From NCBI GenBank assembly GCA_021234155.1, contig JAJEKV010000085.1, positions 3,110,706-3,174,705 on the forward strand: 64,000 nucleotides of DNA. The letters run 5' to 3'. A model generated the notes under the pieces. It was not told where the DNA came from and ran no database searches. It worked only from the letters and a program-made list of their open reading frames with translations. This document shows, piece after piece, positions 1 to 11,909 of this stretch. How positions within the stretch are numbered: the first letter of the stretch is position 1; every line of letters starts with the position of its first letter. The position numbers and the translations under genes were made by a program. This DNA is from Isoetes taiwanensis. Its lineage: Eukaryota; Streptophyta; Lycopodiopsida; Isoetales; Isoetaceae.

Positions 1-840
1 AGGTTACATGCAATCCAGTTTGTAGGAAATACATTATAATGCATGTCAAAGTTGTTCCAACAAATATGTTTAGCCATCACTAGCTGTTACAACAGGTTTA
101 GAATAGTACATACTTCTAGGTTTGCATGCAATCCAGTTTGTAGGAAATCTAATTTGTATGTTAATTTGGCAATATGTGGTCAGCTGTTTTTACAATTCAT
201 TAGTAAAACTTCTTTTCAAAGCAATTGTCATCTCCTTAAAGGTTTATGTTTGTGCATGTTGCAAAAGCACTATTTGCTTGGGAGGTAGATTTACAGCCCC
301 TGGTGATAAAAACAAGGCCCGGTAGTATACAACATGTAGCGATTATGAGTGCTTTTGTTGGTCGATGGAATCAATGGATGAGGCTTCTTTCATACATAAC
401 AAGAATCAAATCTTAGAACAAGCTGTGCTAAGTTGAGCTTTTGTAAAAAAAAAAAAAAAAAAAAAAAAGATTTCAATGTTAGGTGTTTCAACTACTTAAG
501 AAATTTCAACTCACGAAAAACATTTGTTCATTTTTTATTAAAGTTATTGTCGTCTTTATCATGTATAGACCCAAATAGATAGGAGTTCTTGCAATTTTAA
601 GGGATCTGCAACATTTTATGGATCTATGTGCTTCTTAAGCAGATGAACTAAATATAATATGAACCTTCATCTTGCTTGAAACATTGGTGTTAATACATAA
701 GAAATAAATCTATAACTGGGCATTTGTCAGTAATAGGCTACATTGTTCGACAATGAAATTTCTAAGTTAGCTTGCCCTAGATCTTAGGTTAAGCCAAGAC
801 ATATACCCTTTTATTTCTATCCTAGCTTTACTTCTCATTT
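1..840. other. Gene-free AT-rich DNA with a short direct repeat
   Basis: I see no coding exon here. A roughly 30-bp segment (core CAATCCAGTTTGTAGGAAAT) occurs at 1-30 and again at 118-148. An uninterrupted run of 24 A lies at 445-468 and could be the tail of an old retroposed sequence, but no coding sequence or target duplication goes with it. Confidence 0.5.
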
Positions 841-852
841 CTGCGTGGATTG

Positions 853-875
853 TTGACAGCATGGGATGCTGTCAA
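853..875. repeat. Short perfect hairpin
   Basis: Arms TTGACAGCAT and ATGCTGTCAA pair perfectly over 10 bp around a GGG loop. No transposon end or gene is visible beside it. Confidence 0.5.
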
Positions 876-1850
876 ACACCTCTTTTGACCATGCCCTTCT
901 ATCCACACCCTATTGGAGACTCCATGGTGGTGGGCACCACTGCCTCCAAACCCCTCAGTGTCAAAAACCTACAAAGAAGCACAATTTCATTAATTTTGGA
1001 CAAAACTTGAATTCATGGACTTTTCATCAATGACTTGCCTCAATGACTATTTTCCATATGACTTGCCTCATATGCGTTACTCATCCATGAAGGTCTTACC
1101 ACGTGTCCGCCAGCAACCTGAGAATAGATAGCGTCAAACTCGATGAAAGTGCCCTCATGTCGCTAAGTGCAGTAGCCAAAGATGACACATATGGCTTTGG
1201 CATTATAGTAGTCCACATATAATGAAATAGGCAGGAACCCTTCAGTGAAGTGTCTTCAATCCTAGGAATTGGTCACACACAACATGAATTAAAGTACCTG
1301 GTTAATGGTGTTGGCCCGTTACTATCTTCTACCCACCTTTGTTTTGGGGTTGAGTGTCTTTGGTTCATTTTACGTATCATTCATGTCATTGCGACCACTA
1401 GCCTCTCTAGGCGCAAAACACCATCGCAAAACATTGAAAAAATGTATCATTTTTTGGGCCCATAAATTAGGTGAGGGCCTAAATAGGAATGCCTAAATAG
1501 AGCATACCCTATTTGGGCACCATAATTTGACCAATTCGAGCAAAAAAAAAAAAAAAAAAAAAAAAAGGGGTCTCATAAATGGTGGTAGCCCAATTTAGAG
1601 AGCCCAAGCAAGCCCACCACTGTTTGAAGCCCACAAATTGGGCGTCCGCCCAATTTGAGGATTTTTTTTTTTTTCCCCTCTCAAATTGGGCGGGTGCCCA
1701 ATTTGGAGAGCCTAAATAGGGCGCCTGCCCTATTCAATTGCTCCAAACTTAGTGTCCGACCTATTTGAGCACACTGGATTGGGCCCCTGGCACATTATAC
1801 AAGAAAAACTAGGACTTCTCATACAACATGCTTAACTCAACCTACTCATT
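876..1850. other. Gene-free stretch, poly(A) run
   Basis: No supported gene. A 25-A run lies at 1542-1566 and is followed by copies of the AATTGGGC palindrome. The segment tgtcaaaaacctacaaagaa near 959 resembles the terminus of the chromovirus LTR at 14902 but does not continue as an LTR. Confidence 0.4.
1625..1710. repeat. AATTGGGC / GCCCAATT palindrome cluster 1
   Basis: Two near-palindromes, aaattgggcgtccgcccaat and aaattgggcgggtgcccaat, lie close together. The same motif recurs at 3060-3520 and 7200-7300. Confidence 0.6.
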
Positions 1851-2195
1851 GACAAGCACCAAAACTAACTATGTGATTTTAACAACAAAAGATCATACCT
1901 CATCTTGAACCCTAAAGGTGTGTCCCATCTCCTTATCACCAGTATGGCAATGCATGCTGCAATACTCAACGACAAGCACTAGAACTAACTATGTGATTTT
2001 AACAACAAAAGATCATACCTCGTCTTGAAGCCTAAGGGTGTGTCCCATCTCCTTATCATCAGTATGGCAATGCATTACTTGTTGCAATACTCAAACCCTA
2101 CCACAACTAGGTTTATGATTTCAACAATAAAAGCTCCTACCTCATCTTGAAGCATAAGGGCGTGTCTTGAAGCATTAGCATGGCAATGCATGCTG
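1851..2195. repeat. 120-bp tandem repeat, three units
   Basis: Units start at 1851, 1971 and about 2091. The first two are spaced exactly 120 bp and nearly identical (shared block gacaagcac... through tgtcccatctccttatca...). The third is shorter and more diverged. Non-coding minisatellite. Confidence 0.8.
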
Positions 2196-2433
2196 CATTG
2201 GTACTTAGAATTGCACTGGTCAAAGGAGATCAATGCTCCATTATACATTAAAAGCAAAGTAAAAAATACTCTAGAATTGCAATAGAACTACAACATTGAA
2301 ATACAAACAACAAAAATAGCAGCACATTACACTAGTGCATCATATATGCTAATATAAAGTCAAAACTTACCTTAGGTAAAAGCACGTTGGTTGAGAGCGG
2401 AAAGGGTGGATGGCAAGGCAGCTTGGAATATGG

Positions 2434-2563
2434 ATAGGAACAACTTTTGGGAATATTGAGTTGAGGGGGGGAATTCAAATTTGAATTTTGAATTTCAGAT
2501 AGGAAGAGCTTTTGGGAATATCGAGTTGAGGGGAGAAATTCAAATTTGAATTTTGAATTTCAG
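2434..2563. repeat. 65-bp tandem duplication
   Basis: The block ataggaa..ttttgggaat..gagttgagggg..aattcaaatttgaattttg occurs twice, at 2434 and 2499. It contains the small palindrome ATTCAAATTTGAAT. Confidence 0.75.
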
Positions 2564-3047
2564 CATTCACGTGAATGGTCCACGTGGACTTTATTTTGAA
2601 TTTGAAATGGTCATGAAAAGGGGGTTTATATTGTGACGCATTATGGGCCCACCATATACGCCCTGGACCTTTCATTATGAGCATGCCACTTGTCCATTAT
2701 GCATGAAGCTTTTTTTGCATGTGTTTTTCAAATATATGGACCTTGTTTCAAAGGTAGAAGGTGCTTGTTTTTCTTCCTCCTCCATTGTGTGCTCCTCCAA
2801 GAAGACGACTATCCTTTAAGATGTTTTGAAGTGTCCAAGACCATTAAGGTGAGTGCATCTCCTTTGTTTATTGTTTTTATTCCATTTTTTGTGAAGAGTC
2901 CTTCTGAAACACCATCAAGCTTGGAGTCCTTCTCAAAGCGCCCAGCGATATAGACTCGACCAAGCTTAGAGGCCCTTGTATCTAGCGGATTCCCTTCGTT
3001 TTTTTTTTCCAGATAGCCCAGTCTACCAGCTTACATAGTTTGCTGCT

Positions 3048-3440
3048 CACCCATTAGGCCTACAAATTGGGCGGTCGCCCAATTTATAAGGCATAAAGTG
3101 ACAGACTAACCCTTGACTTGTGCAAGCTTCTTCATACTAACGGTTGCCATTGGTCTTACAAATTGATCGCCCAATTTCTAAGGCATAAGCGGCATCTAGC
3201 TTTCCTTATCACCCATTAGGCCTATAAATTGGCGATCGCCCAATTATAAGGCATAAAGTGATTTTCCTTGTCACCCATTAGGCCTACAAATTTGATTCGC
3301 CCAATTTATAAGGCATAAAGTGACAAGACTAACCCTTGACTTGTGCAAGCTTCTTCATACTAACGGTTGCCATTGGTCTTACAAATTGGGATTAAGCCCA
3401 ATTTATAAGGCATAAACCGGCATCTAGCATTTCTTCAAGT
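3048..3440. repeat. Degenerate tandem repeat with embedded palindromes
   Basis: The unit 'cacccattaggcctacaaatt ... cgcccaatttataaggcata' occurs in full or in part at about 3048, 3210 and 3272. The longer block 'gactaacccttgacttgtgc' through 'catctagc' occurs at about 3107 and 3330. Each unit carries an AATTGGGC/GCCCAATT palindrome in a different state of decay. Confidence 0.7.
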
Positions 3441-3520
3441 CAGCTTTATGACACTTGTGTGCATTTCTTCAAGTCGACTTTAAATCGGGCGTCGCCCAAT
3501 TTGAGTGGTCGCCCAATTTC
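3060..3520. repeat. AATTGGGC / GCCCAATT palindrome cluster 2
   Basis: Near-palindromes stand at about 3065, 3160, 3222, 3287, 3385 and 3485. The cleanest is caaattgggcggtcgcccaa followed by ttta. The centre varies (GGTC, GATC, ATTAA) while the AATTGG/CCAATT arms are kept better. Confidence 0.65.
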
Positions 3521-3639
3521 AGAGCGACGGATTTTTTAAATTTTGGGTCTTTGGTAGTTCTTCCGTGTTCTGTTTCTTCACATTTTACGCTTTAAATCGG
3601 TCGCCCAAGTTTGAGTGGCAACATTTCTAAAGGCCTGGC

Positions 3640-5370
3640 GGCATTTATTCACACTCTGCTTTAAATACTAGCTCTTTGGTATTCTTGGATGTTCTGCAAC
3701 AAGAAAACCAAGCGGAATCTACTTTTACGTAATTTGAATCTTTCTATCTTTTGTCTATGTATGCGGATCTTTTGTCTATGTTTTGATATTGTAGAAGTTT
3801 CCAAGCATTTGAAGCGATACATAATATTTAGAAGATTCGGAAGATACAAAAGAAGTTTCTTTTGTCTATGTTTTCATATTGTATTTGATACATTGAAGCG
3901 AGAAGATAGAAAGATTAGCATGTGGCGCATCCTTGAATATCAAACCAAATAAAGGGACATGCGAGAAGATCATAGCGGAGGAGGCGAGCCACTCCACACC
4001 TTGTCATTGAAAAAGGAGAAGTAGAGTATTTTATTTTGCAACTCATGAAGTTTTACCTCTGTACAAACCCCGCAGTGAGACCATCTAGTTGAAGCGAAGG
4101 TGTATTCCCAACTGCAAATCCATCGTAACTGGTTCATTTGCCAGGCAAAATCATATCCACCTTCTCTATTTCGTTCAGCCATTAGCCAAGCGGTAAGAGA
4201 AGAGAAGGGAATGAAGAAGATGAAGGACGAAGAGAATGAAGGACGAAGGAGGCAGAGAAGAGGATGAAGGAGCCGCTGCCGTCGCCGCCATTGTTCTTTA
4301 GATTTAGGTTTAGTTTTAGGTTTAGAATAATTTTTATTGTCCTGTTAATTGTTACTTGTTTTGAGTATTGTTAAATAATACAAGAAATTTATCAGCGTGA
4401 CCAAGGCCGCCCATGAACATTTCTCTTTACCAACTTGGTATCACTTCTAAACCCACTACTATGGAGGGCATTTTAAAGTGAAGTTTCAAACTGCAACAAA
4501 AAAAGATGTAGTAGAAAGAAACCAATCTCTACATCTTCTGTTAGGGTAACAGCGTAAAAGTGTCTTGGAATTGCACTAGGCTTGACTCATCGATCTTTGC
4601 CTAGATGGATAAGCATCAATAAGTTAATATTCGACTATCTTTTCCTCGAATTTCAAATGCGCAGCAAACAATAATTTGATTTGATATTTTTTATCTGTAA
4701 CGCATTCCATACAACTCCGTTAACAATAGAATAGTTATACATGCTTCAGAAAAAAGCTGATTTGGCATCCCAATTTTTTCGTAGCATGAGAGTAATGCTT
4801 TACTCATGTATTTTTCTTTATTTTTCTATGCTTCTATTTTGGGGCTTAAAGGACATCAAGCGTACTCATTCAAATTGGGAAAAGAAATCCAAGTCGGCTA
4901 GTTTTCACCACATAGCTTTTTCAGCTCCTCCAAATTCTTGATGCCCAATGTTTTGATGTCCACAACCTAAAGTATACACGACTATTGCATCGAGTGTTAT
5001 CTATTAAGTGAACCAAATTATTATAACAAGTATCCAAATAGGCGGTCAATTAATTGAAACACCTTGACCTTTTACGGTTAAAGCACTAATGAAGTGCGAC
5101 CTACATTATGACTCTGAAGGAATCAAAGCGAAAGTCTTCAACGCCGGGAAGAAGAAAGCTTCTTTAGCTACGATTAGAAAATCTTTGCATGATAAGTAAA
5201 AAAAGAGCACCGTTAGGTGACATCCATCACGGAAGTTTTCCTATATGCCTCTGTTGGACTTAATTGTAATGCCCTTTTCAAGAATCTAGAGATGAATTTG
5301 TTGTTCCTTTCTTGAAGCGTAAATCGAGAGAAAGGAAATCTTTGCAAAAAATGCCGGTAGAAGCAGGGGT
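3640..5370. other. No recognisable gene
   Basis: Several 60-90 codon frames overlap here on both strands and none resembles a family I know. A minus-strand frame from 4182 (MAERNREGG...) follows a pyrimidine-rich leader on that strand and could be a decayed first exon. No splice partner is visible. Confidence 0.3.
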
Positions 5371-5766
5371 TTAAGCTTCCAATCCCGTGATTTGGAACCA
5401 AGCGGTGGATTCGGAAGAAATGGGTTTAGCAAGAATCCGGCCCCATCTTCTCTGTTTGAAACTAGATGACCGATGCCCAATATCTCTCAAGATATGCATC
5501 TCCAAGAAAGGCTCCAAGCAAAGATGTTGCATATCTTGTGCCATACCGGTTTGTTGATGTTGTTGCGGCTTTGCATTGCTCAGATTCAACATCTCCATCA
5601 AGTACAACACAGCATTTTTTGCAACCCCATAATAAGTTCTTGTCCCCAATGCTTGATCTATTTGGAATTTAACATGGATGTCAAACAATGTCATATGTGA
5701 CCTGAAAAGCATATTAAAACTTCCTCTCATATACATTGGACCTAATACAAATGATCTGATTTCCAT
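5371..5766 (-). other. Open frame of 131 codons, unrecognised
   Basis: This is the longest frame in the first 7 kb. It starts MEIRSFVLGPMYMRG and has a mixed composition with a KQRRW stretch near the end. I recognise no domain, signal peptide or membrane segment, and the surroundings are repetitive. It may be a fragment of an old mobile element or a chance frame. Confidence 0.2.
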
Positions 5767-6581
5767 CCTCCGGTCTTTGATCTTCTTCTTGGCTTCCCAA
5801 AAATGTCTAGTGATCCATCTTTTGTCGGATCAAATCATCCATTGTCGATCGCCTTCTTCAAACCCTATGAAACGATTTTACAATAAATAGAGTCGGATGT
5901 ACTTTTAGATGTAAAGGTCATAAGAATTTTAACTTACTTTAGATTGGCAATTCAAAGACTTACGAAGTTTCCAAAAGATTTCATTGGTGATCTCTGTTTT
6001 ATTCTTGAGATGCCTTCCATTGAAGAATGCCTTTGCAAAGGGCGTGGGTGACACTTAAGTTCCCTTAAATTCTTTGAAAAGTATAGATAGATAGATGATC
6101 GAGGCGGATAGATAGAGAGGGGCTAAGTCTAAATGGAGCTCAACGACAACCCGGATGAATGGATGAAGTTGTCAAGCATTTTTAACGAGAGGCTAGAGTT
6201 AAAAGTGGAATGGCTCAAAATCCATGTTTTATAACATGCAAGTAAGAATAAGCAAACTATAAAGAACCCGGTTGAGCGCCTTCTCTCCTTTGAAAAGAGA
6301 CTTTGCACGATCTAAGCGGGGAGAAGTGAAACAATACCTTTTGTTAAAAAGCACTTAGGACAGGTTTTGGGACCTAGAGCAGCAAACATCATTGCTTGGA
6401 GAAGGGGTGGCGGACTTCGAGACTCGGTGGCGAAGCTCCAACAACAACCATTTTACGTTACATTTGTGTCTTCTTGTTTCTTGTATCTTCTAATCGGAAC
6501 TGATCTTTTTAATCAAACCTCCACTGATACAACACAAGCATATTTATGGCTTCAGAACCCTAGAAACGTTTCTAGATATGA
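5767..6581. other. No recognisable gene
   Basis: Only short overlapping frames. The stretch around 6080-6115 holds GATA-rich simple sequence (tagatagatagatga). No conserved protein, RNA gene or transposon end is seen. Confidence 0.4.
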
Positions 6582-6750
6582 GCCCAAGCTATGAGATTCC
6601 GTTCCTGGCAGCAAGCTATGCTTCGAAAGCCATATAACGGGGTTCAATCATGGATTTTTGCAGCCCAAGCTATGAGATTCTGCTCGTGGCGGCAAGCTAT
6701 GGCGGCAAAAAATTTATGGCTGACCTGTAGCTGTAGCCACGGTTTTTCAT
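6582..6750. repeat. 81-bp tandem duplication, decayed
   Basis: gcccaagctatgagattc..ctc.tggc.gcaagctatg occurs at 6582 and 6663. The second copy has diverged and the rest of the unit is only partly conserved. Confidence 0.6.
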
Positions 6751-6965
6751 TGACGACGCGGAGAAGAAGAATGGCACTGATCTGTGCCCAGCTATGGCGG
6801 CGCCAACATATTGCCCAGTTCATCTTGCCGCACATATGGTTCTCGGATTTCACAAACAAATTCAAACACAATTCATTGACGACGGGGAGAAAATAAAGAT
6901 TTTTTTTTAGGCGGACGGAAAAAATGAAACTGCTTTATATATGTTTAGATAAATAAGCAATAACA

Positions 6966-7065
6966 TATTGGCTTGTTGGTGAAGGCTTTCGGGTTGTCTA
7001 TCCTAGGGCTTGAGTTTGAAATCAAGTAGTGACATTTAGGGGTCTCCTTCCTTTTTGTTAGAGTT
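6966..7065 (+). mobile_element. Possible tRNA-derived SINE head
   Basis: The stretch has spacing expected of an RNA polymerase III promoter. An A-box-like segment (ttggtgaaggc, near 6978) is followed about 35 bp on by a B-box-like segment (gagtttgaaatc, near 7011), then 'ggggtctcc'. Plant SINEs have this layout. No tail or target duplication was found, so the call rests on the boxes alone. Confidence 0.3.
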
Positions 7066-7556
7066 TTATATTTTCATTAGATATCATTGATCTAGGTTCT
7101 TTCACCAACCAAAATTCATGGGAAATAAAAACTTACACCTTGAAAATATAATATTTTCAAAACACAATATTATAACTACGTATTTGTCAAATCACCACCT
7201 CCCACAAATTGGGCGCCCGCCTAGTTTAGCCCTTATGAGAATTTTTGCGGGCCATTGTGGTGACCACCCCTTAGGACAACTTGGGCGTCCGCCCAGTTGG
7301 GGGACACCTTTTGTCATGCAAGTCACCTGCATCAACCATTTCGCCTTCCCCAAGGATTCTTTTCCCCAAGGATTCAATGATGGGCAATCGTTTCGCCTTA
7401 ACCCAAGGAATCTATCATGGTCATTCGTCACCCCAAACCACAATGAATTTCTGAGGTCAAACCTTCATTTTTCGGTGCGGAAAACCCCATATTAGACGCA
7501 TTATTGACCATTTGAGATATTTGTGGACTTGCGAGAAGTCCAAAATTAATGAAATT
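7066..7556. other. No gene; palindrome cluster 3
   Basis: Two further AATTGGGC-type palindromes lie at about 7204 (aaattgggcgcccgcc) and 7271 (acttgggcgtccgcccagtt). Overlapping frames on both strands run through them and have no recognisable product. Confidence 0.45.
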
Positions 7557-8313
7557 GTGCTTAAAGATAGGTACAACCGCGCTACCCAGAATTTCCAGAA
7601 TTCCCCACAACCGTGAACTCCCTAAATCCCCACGCACGATTGCTTACTGATCCCCCTGAAGCACAGCTTCAGCAGTTCTAACACAAGAACTGGATACTGC
7701 CACAGCAGTTTTGCTCAAAGAGCAAATCAAGAACACTCTCAGAACGGAGCGTCTCCCCTAAGCCAACACCAATGACTCAAGTCGCTTAAAACAAGACGAA
7801 TTGATTCCCAATCAACTTCATGATGGGCGAAACCGCTAGCAGCAGAAGATCGGGCTTTCATGCGGAGTGGATTGCTTCAATAGCTCGCTCCAAAGGAAAA
7901 CCGTGATCTCACAAAACCCCCCCTAGATCCTTTTGTAAGGATACTAGGGTCTAATTTTGCTCGAAAAAGGGCCGTGGGCCTTTTTTGCAACCCAATCCGA
8001 CGAGGATTAGCCTTGATCCGGGCTATTTTAAGATGATCCGACCACCTACAGCAGCCGTGATCAGAGAATCTCGTTCCTGCCTTTTAATTTGCCCCATCCA
8101 ATGAGGTAAAGCCATCTCATACCGCAATTTCCATTAGAATTTAATGAAAAGGCAAGTTAACACACGAAACTTTTGCCACTTAAAAATAAACCCCACGCCG
8201 CCCCTAGGCGGTATCACTGCTCGGGACGTTCCCAGGCCACCCCGTGGCATTCCCAATGCAGACTCCTCCCGGTCCCAAGGCCCGCAAGCGCGACTTGCCC
8301 TTGGTCCGTAACA
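7557..8313 (-). repeat. 3' LTR of the chromovirus
   Basis: The LTR is 757 bp, starts TGT and ends ACA. It aligns along its length with 14902-15689, sharing for example 'aagataggtacaa', 'gagtggattgcttcaatagc' and 'cttttgccacttaaaaataa'. It sits directly beside the polypurine tract. Confidence 0.88.
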
Positions 8314-8330
8314 ATTTCCTCCTCTCCCCT
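8314..8330 (-). promoter_or_regulatory. Polypurine tract
   Basis: The minus strand reads AGGGGAGAGGAGGAAAT immediately before the 3' LTR, the expected site for plus-strand priming. Confidence 0.8.
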
Positions 8331-8350
8331 TAGGACCTTGTCCTCAAGGT

Positions 8351-9311
8351 CTAGAGTTTCAAATGAGGAAAACATTGCACAAACTTATCCGTCTCCCAAG
8401 TGGCATCCGCGGAAGACTGGCCTCGCCACAAGACCAAATATTCATGAATATCTCTATTATGGCAACCGCGAACCACGGTATCTAGAATCGTTCGGGTGTT
8501 GTTCGGTGAACTTAACACTAGCGGTATACTCTCAGGACTAACCACATTGTCTCTATCTAGTATAGCTCGCTTAAGCTGGCTTACATGAAATACAGGATGA
8601 ATCCCAATATCCTGTGGTAATGCCAACTCATATGCTATGGTTCCTATCCTTTTAACAATCTTAAAAGGTCCAGCATATCTTGGGGTTAACAGGCAGCTGC
8701 GCCCTTTAACCAGCGGTTTAAGGGTGTTGATTAAATAACGAAGGATACACAATCCTTAGGAACACATAATCACCTTCCTCATAGGTAACATCTCGTCTAT
8801 GCTCATTAGCATAAACTTGAGCACGATCTTGCGCTCTACGTAAGTTTTGTCGACACTGAAGCAAAATTGCATTCATGTCATCCAACATATTCACGGCGGC
8901 ATCCGTTTTTAGATACTTGTGCATACTAGCATGAGTTCTAGGATTTAAGCCCCATTATAACAACAAAGGGAGTCATCTTAATTCTCATATGATGGCTATT
9001 CTTGTACGCAAACTCCAGGTAAGGCAAATACTCCTCCAACGAGTTTGACGTTCATGGACAAAACTTCTCAATATATCCTCCAGGATCATGTTGATTCTCT
9101 CAGTTTGGCCATCCGCTTGTGGGTGGTTACCACTACTCATTCTCAATCGTATCTTGAGACCTTTCATAGGGTCTTTCCAAAAATGACTTCTAAATTTGGT
9201 GTCCCGATCACTTATGATAGACAAAGGCAAACCAAAAAGAGGAATGGTAATGTTACAAAGCAAGTGAGGAGGAAGGAGAACTGCCCCAAAGAGACAGTGA
9301 TACCTCGACAC
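8351..9311 (-). pseudogene. Chromovirus integrase core and chromodomain
   Basis: The 9311-8985 part carries the second half of the integrase core, SIISDRDTKFRSHFW and NHPQADGQTERIN. The next part (8924-8718) has the linker with GDYVFLRI. The last frame (8752-8351) has the GPFKIVKRIG barrel and then a chromodomain, ILDTVVRGC...HEYLVLWRG...ATWE. Chromodomains of this branch bind modified histone tails and guide integration into heterochromatin. Two frame breaks separate the pieces and the first part of the core is missing. Confidence 0.88.
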
Positions 9312-9462
9312 TCCACAACAAACTCACAGAAAAACTGCAACTCTACTGCTGTACAAACCGACCATCACCATCTACAACACCCAAGAAGTCCCGCCAAATA
9401 GCAAACTTCCGCTCTACTACTCCCGGGAACACCAGAAAGCTTTGAAATAGCTTGTACCTGAG

Positions 9463-10809
9463 TCAAGGAATCAGAGAGGCTGCAGGCTGCTGAGCTTGCC
9501 CACAAGCATCCGTGTATACCTCAAACGACTCATTGAGGTCAGGTACCTTCAGTACTGGACTACTCACTAAAAGGCTTTTAATCCTTTCAAAGGCCTCTTG
9601 TTGAGCTTGACCCCACACATACTCTTGATCTTTTCTCAAAAGATCCATGAGCGGGGCTACTACCTTAGAAAACTTGGGCACAAATTTTCTATAATAAGTA
9701 GCCAACCCGAGAAAGCTTCTCAACTCGTGAACATTCTCAGGTTGAGTCCATTATTGTACCGCTCGTACCTTGCTAGGGTCCAGAGACACTCCCTCCCCCG
9801 ACAAGATGTGACCCAGATAAGCAACCCTTTGCTTGAGGAAATCACATTTAGATATTTTAGCATACAATTTATTGGAGCGTAACACTTTAAGCACTTGCTC
9901 TAAGTGCTGGAAGTGTTCTTCCAATGAGTTTGAGTAAACAAGTATATCATCTAGAAATACTTCAACTGATTTGTCCAAATAATCAGCAAATACTCGGTTC
10001 ATTAACCTCATGAGCGTAGTTGGCGTTTGGTGAGATCAAAAGCGGCATAACCGGGGAACTCATAATGACCTTGATGAGTTGAAAAAGCATTTTTGGTTCA
10101 TCACCTTCACGGATTTTTGATTTGATGATATCCATTTCTCAAATCAATCTTGGTGAACCAAGTTGCACCGCCTAGACGATCTAGTATATCGTCAATCCGT
10201 GGCAAATGATATCTATCCTTAATGGTTGCTTTGTTAAGTGCACGATAATCTATGCACATGCGCATAGTGTTATCTTTTTTCTTAACTAACAACACTGGAG
10301 CTACAAAAGGAGATTTGGTTGGCTGGATAAACCCTTTTCCAAGTAGTTCCCCAACTTGCTTTTTGACCTCCTCCAACTCAAGAGGGCTCAAGCGATAAGG
10401 GGCTCTTGCCATAAGGGGCTCAAGATCGATCTCATGCTCCACTCCCCTTGACGGAGGTGACCCTATAGGCAACTCCTCGAGAAACACATCCTTGTACCTT
10501 TCCAAAAGATCAAGTAACTGAGGATGAAGCTGGGAGCTGTCATCCGATTGCTCTATAAGTGAGTTATAAGTTTTGGCATATATATCATTATCATATACAT
10601 AAATTCCAAAAACGATTATTATTCACTCTAAAAGCAGTTTTGGTCTGAGTGGCCGACAACAATTTCCCGGATCCCACATATGGTGATCCTTGTATACTGA
10701 TAGACTTAGTGTCTTCTAATTCAAAAGTTAACACATGGGATACCCAATAAATGAGCGGACGTGCAATTTGAAGCCAGTTTATCCCTAAAATGACATCATA
10801 ACATTTCAA
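9463..10809 (-). pseudogene. Chromovirus reverse transcriptase with start of RNase H
   Basis: At 10809-10591 the protease-RT linker resumes with YDVILGINWL. The RT domain follows: 10505-10107 holds [19 protein letters not shown] and [12 protein letters not shown], and 10011-9751 holds the catalytic box as FLDDILVYS with YLGHILSGEGV. The 9723-9463 part carries the thumb (FLGLATYYRKFV) and the first RNase H strand (FEVYTDACG). Frameshifts lie near 10090 and 9740. The remainder of RNase H and the zinc-binding head of integrase are deleted. This enzyme would copy element RNA into cDNA. Confidence 0.9.
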
Positions 10810-11430
10810 CCCCCGTGTGAATATGCACCCAAACCAAAGGGGATTTAAGGGGGATTTTAATTTAAATGTGTCAAATGCAATGGTTTGTGTTAATAATGTT
10901 AGTTGTGTGTTAACTAAAATTTGTTTTGGCCCCTTCGGGGCCTTAAGGATTGTGTAGAGGTGTAGATATAGACAATTTAAGTAATTGCAATGACCTTACT
11001 AGAAATAAAGGGCATGTTTCCGCCATCTCATTGTTCAAATTTAGGTCGGGCAGAATATGCAAAGCTAGAACCATATGGAGGTAGTAGGAAAAAGATATTG
11101 CAAATACTCACAGTAAAATTTCTCTAAAGAGAAGCAATAGAATTGTAAGTAATCACCATAAATGAGATAATAGAATTACAAGAATAGACCCTCTAATCCA
11201 GCATTTCCATGCGTGATAGTGGCTGGATTATAATATAATATGCTTCTGCCCTATTATTCATGAGTGACTTGCCAAGCCTGTCTCCTTTAGAAGAAGATAC
11301 ATCAGAGATTTTTGCCTGCAAGCTGCCCATGTATTAATATCAAAGCACCTTCTCTATCTGCTCCAAGTTCATGCATTTGACAAGTTGCCCATGTATTAAT
11401 ATCAAAGCACCTTCTCTATCTGCTCCAAGT

Positions 11431-11871
11431 TCATGCATTTGATTGTAATAGTTCATGCACTGTTTTGGTACCATTCTGCAAATTTCCTTCACAGATCATC
11501 CCACCATCACTACATTTATTGTTTGTGCCGCTGCGCCTGGACCAGCTTTCTACATCAGAATCATACACATGTGCCACAAAAGTGGTATCTGGGCAGTCAC
11601 AATCCAGAGGCTTGCATTCACAGTGCTCCTTTGGAAGCTCCCAATAAGAAATCACTACTACTTTATACCTAAGCCTCTTGCTGCATGATCTGTTGGAGGA
11701 ACTTTTAGGGTTCTTATCTATACAAGCACTGAAATCAAGCCTGCAAGATGGAGCTTTGGGTAAGAATATAGACGAACCGGTAAGGGGATTCGGAACTGCC
11801 AGTTGCCACAAGTCAAGCCCGTCTCCTTTAGAAGAAGATACATCAGAGATTTTTGCCTGCAAACTGCCCAT
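11431..11871 (-). pseudogene. F-box-associated domain fragment, copy 2
   Basis: This is almost the same as the neighbouring copy but has lost some residues after SACI and reads ...VYDSDVESWSRR. Here the FBA-typical Trp is kept. It ends in the same KTVHELLQSNA tail. Confidence 0.6.
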
Positions 11872-11909
11872 GTATTAATATCAAAGCACCTTCTCTATCT
11901 GCTCCAAGT

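Noticed and set aside
4298-4330. Telomere-like TTTAGG words (tttaggtttagttttaggttt)
   Set aside because: Only three or four imperfect words and no TTTAGGG array.
7118-7495. 125-codon plus-strand frame
   Set aside because: It crosses two palindromes, has an equally long antisense frame, and shows no domain.
10928-10942. GGCCCC-TTC-GGGGCC hairpin as a Helitron 3' end
   Set aside because: No CTRR end follows at the right distance on either strand and no TC start was found.
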